Of a DNA stretch of 5,450 nt, positions 1-5,450 are shown in pieces. The notes beneath the pieces were generated by a model. It saw only the letters and a list, made by a program, of their open reading frames with translations. It had not been told where the DNA came from and did no database searches. This DNA is from CAYPZT01 sp964415435. GTDB lineage: Bacteria; Patescibacteriota; Microgenomatia; UBA1406; GWC2-37-13. Made by a program: the position numbers and the translations under genes. The first letter of the stretch is position 1. The number at the start of each line of letters is the position of its first letter. The stretch lies in NCBI GenBank assembly GCA_964415435.1, contig CAYPZT010000046.1, positions 1 to 5,450 on the forward strand. Reading direction: 5' to 3'.

Positions 1-174
1 AAAAAGAGGAAACAGCTTGGTTTATCGACCCATTCAGTTGACAAAGGGTTCATAGAAGCATTAAAATATGGACTTGTTCCTTGTGCGGGTATTGCCATTG
101 GCTTCGAACGCCTCGCAATGATATTTACGGGTGTCTTATCAATTGAGGAATTAAAATTAATAACAATAAAATAA
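1..174 (+). CDS. epmA: EpmA-like EF-P lysine ligase (class II LysRS paralogue), C-terminal fragment
   Basis: The open frame enters from the left edge and ends in TAA, giving the last 57 residues of the protein. It contains class II synthetase motif 3, GIAIGFERLAM (residues 30-40), whose Arg37 is the conserved ATP-contacting arginine. Before it comes a KKRKQLGL...VD.GFIEALKYGL block. This resembles the C-terminus of EpmA/PoxA/GenX (RKRAARGL...ID.NLIEALKVGMPDCSGVALGVDRL in E. coli, from memory). In place of the PPTGGLGIGIDRL wording of true LysRS it has PCAGIAIGFERL, so EpmA is the better fit. EpmA attaches (R)-beta-lysine, made by EpmB, to a lysine of EF-P in the cytoplasm. The EF-P gene starts one base after this stop, which strongly supports the assignment. 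The N-terminal part is outside the window, so a divergent LysRS or another class II paralogue cannot be fully excluded. Confidence 0.8.
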   Translation, partial: KKRKQLGLSTHSVDKGFIEALKYGLVPCAGIAIGFERLAMIFTGVLSIEELKLITIK

Positions 175-175
175 C

Positions 176-742
176 ATGTGGACGAATGCTGGAAACTTAA
201 AAAAAGGTGAGTTTGTCTTTTACCAATCTGAACCCTGGCAGGTGCAAAAGGCGGAGTTTTACTCTCCGGGTAAAGGATCAGCTCTCATGAGAGTCAAGAT
301 TAAAAATGTCATAAGCGGAAAGAATGTGGACTTTACTTATAAGTCAAACGAACAGGTTGAAACTGTTGATGTTGAGAGTGTAGAAATGCAGTATCTTTAC
401 AAGGATAGTGAGAGCTTGTATTTCATGAATGAGCGTACTTATAATCAGTACACAGTCCCACTATCCGTAGTTGGGCCTGTTGCAGGATTTTTGAAAGAAG
501 GAGATAAATATTTTGTATATCTCCATGACGATAAACCTCTTACGATGAGACCGCCGATGAGTGTTCGGCTCAAAATCACCGAAACAGAAGAAGCGGTGAA
601 AGGTGATACAGTATCGGGAGCCAAAAAGCCAGCAACTGTCGAAACAGGGGTCACCGTCATGGTACCCCTTTTTGTAAAAGTAGGAGATACTATTACAGTG
701 AACCCGGAAACCGGCGCCTATGGCGAACGTGTGAAAGCATGA
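176..742 (+). CDS. efp: Elongation factor P
   Basis: EF-P binds between the ribosomal P and E sites and relieves stalling at consecutive prolines. At 188 residues it is the normal family length. The three beta-barrel domains can be followed: the KOW-like N-terminal domain (about 1-64), a central OB domain (about 65-128) and the C-terminal OB domain (about 129-186). The last carries the family signature KGDTVSGAKKPATVETG (142-158) and ends YGERVKA. The loop that reaches the peptidyl-transferase centre reads SPGKGSA, with Lys33 at the position of E. coli Lys34, the EpmA target. This is neither the arginine of EarP-type nor the proline-rich loop of YmfI-type EF-Ps. The ATG lies one base after the epmA-like stop and fits the usual family start (M.TNAG.LKKGEF). 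There is no Shine-Dalgarno in the preceding 20 bases, so translational coupling to epmA is likely. Confidence 0.97.
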   Translation: MWTNAGNLKKGEFVFYQSEPWQVQKAEFYSPGKGSALMRVKIKNVISGKNVDFTYKSNEQVETVDVESVEMQYLYKDSESLYFMNERTYNQYTVPLSVVGPVAGFLKEGDKYFVYLHDDKPLTMRPPMSVRLKITETEEAVKGDTVSGAKKPATVETGVTVMVPLFVKVGDTITVNPETGAYGERVKA

Positions 743-806
743 AGAATGCGACGTGCCATCAAAATGATGCTTCGAAAAAGGGTATCTTCGCAGCTACCTT
801 CATACT

Positions 807-817
807 TATTATTTAAT
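807..817 (+). promoter_or_regulatory. Weak candidate -10 region before the RodZ-like gene
   Basis: The spacer between efp and the HTH gene ends with overlapping -10-like hexamers, TATTAT (807-812) and TTTAAT (812-817), lying 14 and 9 bases before the ATG. Either would give a leader of only a few bases or none. No convincing -35 or TG extension is visible, so this may be chance AT-richness and the gene may instead be read through from efp. No terminator is seen after efp. Confidence 0.2.
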
Positions 818-826
818 CTTTGAAAA

Positions 827-1447
827 ATGCTTACTGTCGGAGAGATGCTGAAAAAGGAGAGAATTCAGAAAAATATTTCTCTTGCTCAAGTAGAAAAAGA
901 AATTCGGGTGAGAGAAAAGTTTTTGAGTGCCGTAGAAAGAAATGACTGGAAGCCGTTTTCTTCTAAGGTTTATATTGCTGGCATAATACAGTCGTATGCG
1001 CAGTTTCTTGGCCTTGATGAAGTGAAACTACTTGCTTTTTTTCGTCGCGACTATGATGCGGATGAAGATGTCCGTTTTAAAAAAAAGGTAAAAAATGAGT
1101 ATTTGACACCGCAGACGAAACGGCTGGCTTTTGTTCTTTTAGGACTCCTCATTTCGTTTTTTATAGCATATTTCGCTTATCAGCTTAAGCTGTATTTAAC
1201 TCCTCCATCTCTTTCTTTTATTCAGCCGACTAAAACGGAGTTCAACCAGGAGGAGCGGATAGTAGTACGTGGGAAAACAGAAAGAGAAGCGTCCGTCAGT
1301 ATTTTTGGAACGAGAGTATATCAGGATGAAGAGGGAATTTTCGAATACACATTGCCGCTCAAAGAGGGAAAAAATGAGATTATTGTTGAGGTGGTTGGTG
1401 CAAATGGAAAACGGGCAACCTTTAGGAAAACTTTCACGAAGTTTTAA
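827..1447 (+). CDS. RodZ-like membrane protein: N-terminal HTH, one TM helix, C-terminal Ig-like domain
   Basis: The protein has 206 residues in three parts. Residues 1-75 form an Xre/RodZ-type helix-turn-helix (HTH_25): VGEMLKKERIQKNISLAQVEKEI, then FLSAVERNDW, then YIAGIIQSYAQFLGLDE, which parallels the YIRSYARL helix of RodZ. A basic linker (about 84-99) leads to a hydrophobic helix at about 100-121. After TPPSLSFIQP comes an 80-residue beta-rich domain (about 126-206) with the pattern VVRGKTEREASVSIFGTRVY...F.Y.LPLKEGKNEIIVEV, typical of small Ig-like/Big domains. The predicted topology is HTH inside and Ig-like domain outside. RodZ links MreB to the envelope in rod-shaped cells; whether this short relative does the same or acts as a membrane-bound regulator is not shown by the sequence. 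The start is set by the conserved VGE.LK..R context; there is no Shine-Dalgarno (upstream bases are AATCTTTGAAAA). The 3' end overlaps radA by 14 bases. Confidence 0.85.
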   Translation: MLTVGEMLKKERIQKNISLAQVEKEIRVREKFLSAVERNDWKPFSSKVYIAGIIQSYAQFLGLDEVKLLAFFRRDYDADEDVRFKKKVKNEYLTPQTKRLAFVLLGLLISFFIAYFAYQLKLYLTPPSLSFIQPTKTEFNQEERIVVRGKTEREASVSIFGTRVYQDEEGIFEYTLPLKEGKNEIIVEVVGANGKRATFRKTFTKF

Positions 1448-1458
1448 ATATTTTTTTT
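1427..1458 (+). terminator. Candidate intrinsic terminator of the RodZ-like gene, inside the radA overlap
   Basis: A perfect 7-bp inverted repeat, AAAACTT-TCACG-AAGTTTT (1427-1445), spans the HTH stop codon. It is followed five bases later by an uninterrupted T8 tract (1451-1458). The stem is AT-rich and therefore weak, and the spacer before the T run is not ideal. On the minus strand the hairpin is not followed by a T run, so it would serve only the plus-strand gene. Its left arm lies in the last codons of the HTH gene, and its loop, right arm and T tract lie within radA's last codons. Confidence 0.4.
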
Positions 1459-2720
1459 GACTGGGAGATATTGGCTATTACAGTGGGGGAATAAATCGAC
1501 TTAAAATGGAGTCGTTTTGCTTCGGCGACAACTTTAGCATCAAAAAAATTCTTCCGCACTTCACCAAGAAGTCCCACTTCTCCTATGAACATGCTCCTTT
1601 TGGGAACAGGTTCGTTTTTGATTGATGACAATATGGCTGCGACTATTCCAAGATCCGAGGAAGGAGATTTAATAGATACACCACCGACGACATTCACATA
1701 GATATCATATTTATCAAAGCTGATACTGAGATGTTTTCTCATCACTGCAAGAAGAAGTAAGACTTTGTTGTAGTCAACTCCATTTACTACCCTCCGTGGT
1801 ATTGCGAGTACGGATGGAACCGATAAGGCCTGAACTTCAAAGAATAAAGGACGTTTTCCTTCCGATACACCAACAATTGCCTTTCCTGCTACGTTTTCCG
1901 CCTCATTTTCAAGGAATACCAGTGGATTCGAAACCTGAGTAAGGCCAAGTCCTTCCATCTGGAAAATTCCTATCTCGTCAGTTGAGCCAAATCTGTTCTT
2001 TGACGCACGGAGAACGCGGAACTGCGATACTCTTTCACCTTCAAAATTGAGGACACAGTCAACGATATGCTCAAGTGTCTTTGGCCCAGCGATATCTCCA
2101 CCTTTTGTAACGTGTCCAACAATAAGTACAGCAATTTTATTTTTCTTTGCAAAAGAGGTAAGCATATTGGCGCATTCGCGAAGTTGGCTGACGTTGCCGG
2201 GCGGAGCATCCACACCCTTACTATATACTGTCTGAATTGAATCAACGACGAGAACATCTATTTTTTCATCGAAGTCTTCAATACCGGCAACCACTCCCTC
2301 GATTTGAAGATCGTCGGAAAACATAAGATTACGAAGAGGAATTTTAAGACGTTCTGCCCTTTCTTTTACCTGTTCGGCAGATTCCTCACCTGATACATAT
2401 ACAGTTTTAAAATTCTTAAGTGACTGGAGGAGAAGAGTAGATTTACCTATTCCTGGTTCGCCGCTAAGAAGAATAACTTCTCCACGTACAATGCCTCCCC
2501 CGATTACCCGATCAAGTTCATATATTCCTGTCGACAACCGGTTTTTCTCAAGAGGTTTAATATCTTTAAATCCCACTGTCTTTAGCTTTTTTACAGACTC
2601 GCTTTTACGTGACTGTTTGTCTTCCTCGCGGACTAGAGTATTAAACTCACCGCAGTCAGGGCATTTACCGAGCCAAGCAGCGGATCCATACCCGCAGTTT
2701 GAACAGATATAAAATGACAT
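1434..2720 (-). CDS. radA: DNA repair protein RadA (Sms)
   Basis: RadA is a RecA-like, DnaB-type ATPase that promotes branch migration of recombination intermediates. All hallmark parts are present in order: a four-cysteine zinc finger (C6-x2-C9...C20-x2-C23), Walker A GEPGIGKST (87-95), Walker B VLVVDS ending at Asp160, the RadA-specific KNRFG motif (241-245), and a Lon-protease-like C-terminal domain (about 270-410) with VNVVGGVSI and FIGEVGLLGEVR. At 428 residues it is somewhat shorter than the roughly 450-460 of typical RadA, and the loss is at the C-terminus. The tail KKIFKTS is written by the A8 tract and hairpin that overlap the convergent HTH gene. The start is an ATG three bases after the argS stop (TAA CCT ATG) and gives the standard MSFYICSNCG beginning. 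There is no Shine-Dalgarno, so co-transcription and re-initiation from argS are likely. Confidence 0.97.
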   Translation of the reverse strand: MSFYICSNCGYGSAAWLGKCPDCGEFNTLVREEDKQSRKSESVKKLKTVGFKDIKPLEKNRLSTGIYELDRVIGGGIVRGEVILLSGEPGIGKSTLLLQSLKNFKTVYVSGEESAEQVKERAERLKIPLRNLMFSDDLQIEGVVAGIEDFDEKIDVLVVDSIQTVYSKGVDAPPGNVSQLRECANMLTSFAKKNKIAVLIVGHVTKGGDIAGPKTLEHIVDCVLNFEGERVSQFRVLRASKNRFGSTDEIGIFQMEGLGLTQVSNPLVFLENEAENVAGKAIVGVSEGKRPLFFEVQALSVPSVLAIPRRVVNGVDYNKVLLLLAVMRKHLSISFDKYDIYVNVVGGVSIKSPSSDLGIVAAILSSIKNEPVPKRSMFIGEVGLLGEVRKNFFDAKVVAEAKRLHFKSIYSPTVIANISQSKKIFKTS

Positions 2721-2723
2721 AGG

Positions 2724-4520
2724 TTACATTTTTTCTACTGACGAGATACCCAGCAAGTATAATCCCCTCTTAAGAACAAAAGATGTAGCTTTGGTAAGAA
2801 GTATACGGGTATTTTTTTCTACGCCTTGAGCTTGCAGAATGGGGTGCTTTTCATAGAAAAAGCTGAACTTTTGGGCGACCTCGAATAGATAATTGGCAAT
2901 GATATGGGGGCTAATTTTTTGTGCTGCCTCAAAAACGATGTCGGGGAATTGAGCCAGCAATCGAAGAAGAGCTTCCTCTTCTGGGGCAGATGTCTTTACA
3001 TTTGATGTATCTGCATCGCCAGATGCTTTGTTGATAACAGAGTCACAGCGGACGATTGTGTACTGGATATAGGGACCTGAATTACCGGTAAAGCTTACCG
3101 ATTCCTTTATGTTAAACTCGATATCTGTACCGATCCCTTGCTTAAGAAGCGCAAACTTCACGGCCCCAATTGCAATTCTTTCGATAACTTGTTTTCTCTC
3201 TGATTCTGAGACTTCAGTATTCTTCATGAGTGTTTTCACTTCTTCTTTAGCGGCTTCTATGAGTGATTCACCGGTCATGATTTTTCCGGTGCGACTTGAC
3301 ATCTTGCCTTCCGGCAGACGGACCATGCCGTGGCCTATATGAGTGGTTTTTTCAGCAAGAGTGGGATTAATCTGTTTTAAGGCGGTAAGAAGAACCTTAA
3401 AATAATCATTTATTTCATTGCCTGTGACAATATATGATTTATCGTACTGAAAGTCCTTGTATTTAGTTGGTGCAAGACCTAATTCCTTTGCTTCGTAGGT
3501 AGGTAATCCCAGGGAATTAATAAAAACTCTTGTATGAAGCCCATATTTTTCTCCATCAAATATAATCGCACCCTCACTCTTCGTAAAGATATTTTTTTTG
3601 ACATTGTCCAGTACTAACTTCATACCGAATTCTCCAACTATACTTTCCGGGTAGTAAAAGTCAAACTTGGTACCCAGTATTTTATAAATTTCCTCAAATG
3701 CCTCCAAGCTCCATTCTTTGCCTTTCGTATAGAGAGTGTTTATTTCGTCCAAATCCACTTTTTCTCTATCAACAAATTTTTTGTAATCGACTTGAGGCAT
3801 CCAGTTCTGATGTTTTTTTAAGTATTCCTGTCCGGCGATAAAGACCGCGTAGTTTATATCCTTCATCTCCTCCTTTGCTTTCTCATCCGACTCATATGCC
3901 TGTGCGCCCATAGCGTACGACTGGCCTAAGAATTTAATCCTTTCTTTAAGTGGTTTCCGTTCAAGTATCTCTAAAGTAATATTTTCCTCTTGTATCTTCC
4001 TCTTTAAACCCCAGAGAGATTTTGCCACATGCATGCCGACATCTCCATAATAGTTTGCTCTTCTTACTTCAGCACCCAAAAAGGAAGTGATTCGTGCAAG
4101 TGATTCGCCCACAGCATTACTGTAGAGGTGTCCGATATGAAATTCCTTAAAAGGGTTGGGGTCTGTAAATTCATATATGATTTTCTTTTTTTTAAAAAGA
4201 GATGATTCAAAGAAAACAGCATCGTCCGCGATTATCTTTTGAAGTTCCTCAAGATGTAAATGTTTTGAAATCCAGAAGTTTATGAAGCCTGGTTTGAGAA
4301 CCTGCACTTTTTCGATCCATTCCTCTCTGGGTAGTTTTGAAACAATCTCTTCGGCTAGGGAAAAAGGCGCTTTACCAAGTTTTTTACCAAGCTTCAGTGC
4401 AATATTTGATGAGTAATCACCGAATGTCATGTTGGACGGAGGTTCGACTGTCACTTCTTCGTTTCGTACACCAAGCTCACCAAGCGCCCATTTAAGATTA
4501 TCCGCAATCTGTTGTTTCAT
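2724..4520 (-). CDS. argS: Arginyl-tRNA synthetase
   Basis: This class I synthetase charges tRNA-Arg with arginine using ATP. Its 598 residues are close to the usual length. The N-terminal tRNA-contacting domain (about 1-100) has the family wording EPPSNMTFGDYSSNIALKL. The catalytic domain carries FTDPNPFKEFHIGHL with the HIGH box at 128-131, then NYYGDVGMHVAKSLWGL, and a KMSKS-like loop GKMSSRTGKIMT (405-416). The anticodon-binding domain (about 475-598) includes SGPYIQYTIVR and ends RGLYLLGISSVEKM, the classic ArgRS C-terminus. The DPNPFKEFHIGH wording differs from the SPN.AKPMHVGH form common in model bacteria but keeps every key position. The gene precedes radA by three bases and probably shares its transcript. 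The ATG start fits the family N-terminus and has no Shine-Dalgarno; an extended -10 lies just upstream. Confidence 0.97.
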   Translation of the reverse strand: MKQQIADNLKWALGELGVRNEEVTVEPPSNMTFGDYSSNIALKLGKKLGKAPFSLAEEIVSKLPREEWIEKVQVLKPGFINFWISKHLHLEELQKIIADDAVFFESSLFKKKKIIYEFTDPNPFKEFHIGHLYSNAVGESLARITSFLGAEVRRANYYGDVGMHVAKSLWGLKRKIQEENITLEILERKPLKERIKFLGQSYAMGAQAYESDEKAKEEMKDINYAVFIAGQEYLKKHQNWMPQVDYKKFVDREKVDLDEINTLYTKGKEWSLEAFEEIYKILGTKFDFYYPESIVGEFGMKLVLDNVKKNIFTKSEGAIIFDGEKYGLHTRVFINSLGLPTYEAKELGLAPTKYKDFQYDKSYIVTGNEINDYFKVLLTALKQINPTLAEKTTHIGHGMVRLPEGKMSSRTGKIMTGESLIEAAKEEVKTLMKNTEVSESERKQVIERIAIGAVKFALLKQGIGTDIEFNIKESVSFTGNSGPYIQYTIVRCDSVINKASGDADTSNVKTSAPEEEALLRLLAQFPDIVFEAAQKISPHIIANYLFEVAQKFSFFYEKHPILQAQGVEKNTRILLTKATSFVLKRGLYLLGISSVEKM

Positions 4521-4535
4521 ACATTAATAATACCA
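4521..4535 (-). promoter_or_regulatory. Candidate extended -10 promoter for argS, possibly leaderless
   Basis: Read on the minus strand, the 40-base gap before argS contains TGGTATTAT, a match to the extended -10 pattern TGnTATAAT with one mismatch (hexamer at 4527-4532). Only six bases separate the hexamer from the argS ATG. Transcription would therefore begin at or within a base or two of the A of ATG, giving a leaderless message. No good -35 is present (TAATTA at 17-base spacing), as expected for extended -10 promoters. No Shine-Dalgarno exists in the gap, which agrees with a leaderless start. The evidence is by eye only, in an AT-rich spacer. Confidence 0.4.
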
Positions 4536-4560
4536 CAGCAGGACATCTTTAATTAATAGT

Positions 4561-5450
4561 TTAGGCCGACTCAATGATATTCTGAAGGATACTAAAAAGT
4601 AATTTTAATTCAACTAATGTTATTGTTTCTTTTGAAGTATGTGAGTATTTTCCGCCTTTGCAAAGGGTAACCGTTGGATATCCGGCTTGCGCAAGGTAGC
4701 TGGCATCGCTTGTATAAAATGCCTTTCTTTTTAAAGGAGATATCCGGCTTTTCTTTATTGCCTTTTCCACTAGTGAAACAATAGGTGATTCTTTTGAGCC
4801 GATAAAGGGCGGAATATTTTCAAGTATGTTCAGAGTAAACTTTGCACCGAATTTATGGCATTGTTTTTTGACCACATCCTCAAAAGTGGAAAGTTCTTTT
4901 TCAAGGACTTTGTCAGAAAAGGCCCTTATCTCTCCTTTGATATACACATCCGGCATTACAACATTCGCTTTTTCACCTCCTCGAATAACTCCAATATTAA
5001 AAGTTGATCCGTTACTGCGCTTACCGAAAGTTAGTCGGTTGCAGATTGAGGAGGCAACCTGAAGTGCACTAATACCCTTTTCCGGCTCTATCGCTGAATG
5101 AGCAGCCTTTCCTTTTATATGTAATTCAAAGGCAGTGTAACTGAGAGATGCGTAATCTATGGTGCCTATTGGACCTGTACCGTCAACATTAAATATGAAA
5201 TCGGGTTTAATTGATTTTATATCAAGATACTTTGATCCCATCTGACCACTTTCCTCACGGGTTGTGAAAGCGAGGTATATATTTGCATTCGTATGTAGGA
5301 GTCGATTGGTTATCAGTTCAGCTATGGTAAGAAGATCTGCAACCCCAGCTTTATTGTCGGCACCTAAAATAGTCTTGCCATCGGAAAAAAAACTGCCTCT
5401 TTTAAATACAGGTTTAATAGTATCTTTTTCATTTTAAACGGTATCCTTGC
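4561..5450 (-). pseudogene. M20-family (PepT-like) metallopeptidase, interrupted by an in-frame TAA; 5' end outside the window
   Basis: M20 peptidases are two-metal aminopeptidases or carboxypeptidases; the wording here is closest to PepT-like tripeptidases. Counting from the codon at 5433-5431, the frame encodes 290 residues up to the TAA at 4561. It shows SDGKTILGADNKAG with the bridging metal Asp26, FTTREE with the catalytic and metal-binding Glu60-Glu61, FNVDG with metal ligand Asp84, the dimerisation-domain stretch GKAAHSAIEPEKG, NVVMPDVYIKGEIR, and the last ligand His in KYSHTSKE. These are uninterrupted, but a TAA at 5436-5434 stops the same frame just before NEKDTIKPV. No ATG, GTG or TTG occurs between that stop and the ATG at 5241-5239. 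Initiation there, helped by an SD-like GAGG that is really the Glu-Glu codons, would give 226 residues lacking the bridging Asp and catalytic Glu, so probably inactive. The four codons before the stop read KDTV, near where the family has H-x-D-T-V, although the preceding codon (nGC) cannot be His. A nonsense or indel mutation, or a sequence error, is likely. The 3' end lies 40 bases before argS. Confidence 0.7.

Noticed and set aside
445..660. Minus-strand open frame opposite efp.
   Set aside because: It is an antisense shadow of the conserved EF-P coding sequence.
753..770. Small inverted repeat CATCA-AAA-TGATG after efp.
   Set aside because: It has only a 5-bp stem and no following T run, so it is not a credible terminator.
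739..816. A 25-codon open frame starting in an ATGA overlap with the efp stop, with a hydrophobic end (GIFAATFILII).
   Set aside because: It is very short, has no Shine-Dalgarno or known relative, and overlaps the candidate -10 boxes of the next gene. Most likely chance, though the ATGA overlap is the kind that permits translational coupling.
2047..2712. Plus-strand open frames opposite radA (about 2047-2235 and 2491-2712).
   Set aside because: They are antisense shadows of a well-conserved gene with no start signals or recognisable protein features.
5385..5432. An ATG at 5432-5430 (minus strand) in another frame that could join the peptidase frame by a one-base slip on the A8/T8 run.
   Set aside because: It would replace the family-conserved IKPV stretch with an unrelated MKKILLNLYL leader, and the product would still lack the N-terminal metal-binding motif.
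1..5450. Recoding of TGA (Gly), as in some CPR lineages.
   Set aside because: TGA ends efp exactly at the family C-terminus and also ends radA, and the long frames contain no internal TGA.
1..5450. Mobile elements, CRISPR arrays, tRNAs, rRNAs, riboswitches or defence genes.
   Set aside because: The window is almost fully occupied by housekeeping genes. The largest gap is 84 bases, and no repeat arrays, terminal inverted repeats or RNA-gene patterns were seen.

Overview
The window looks like ordinary housekeeping DNA from a moderately AT-rich bacterium. My best guess is a Candidate Phyla Radiation (Patescibacteria) genome, perhaps Microgenomates-like. That guess is inference: it rests on a short RodZ-type protein (HTH, one membrane span, one small Ig-like domain), the wording of the ArgRS HIGH region, the lack of Shine-Dalgarno sequences and the tight gene packing. 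TGA ends efp and radA at or near the expected ends of their proteins, so TGA is a real stop here. This argues against the TGA=Gly code of Gracilibacteria and Absconditabacteria.

Left half, plus strand: the 3' end of a class II lysyl-tRNA-synthetase-like gene, best matched to EpmA (EF-P lysine ligase), is followed after one base by efp (elongation factor P). The encoded EF-P has an unmodified-type PGKG loop with a lysine at the modification site, so enzyme and substrate are probably co-transcribed. After an 84-base gap comes a membrane-anchored RodZ-like HTH protein. Its 3' end overlaps the convergent radA by 14 bases, and a small hairpin plus T8 tract sits in that overlap.

Right half, minus strand (read right to left): an M20-family (PepT-like) metallopeptidase interrupted by an in-frame TAA near the window edge, then argS (arginyl-tRNA synthetase) after 40 bases, then radA (DNA repair/recombination ATPase) after 3 bases. 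argS and radA are probably one transcript. An extended -10 element sits so close to the argS ATG that its mRNA may be leaderless.

The common themes are translation (EpmA/EF-P, ArgRS), DNA repair (RadA), cell envelope or shape (RodZ-like) and peptide turnover (M20). I see no mobile element, CRISPR array, tRNA, rRNA or obvious new system. The points most worth a second look are the broken peptidase, the EpmA-EF-P pairing, the radA/HTH overlap with an embedded terminator, and SD-less or leaderless starts.
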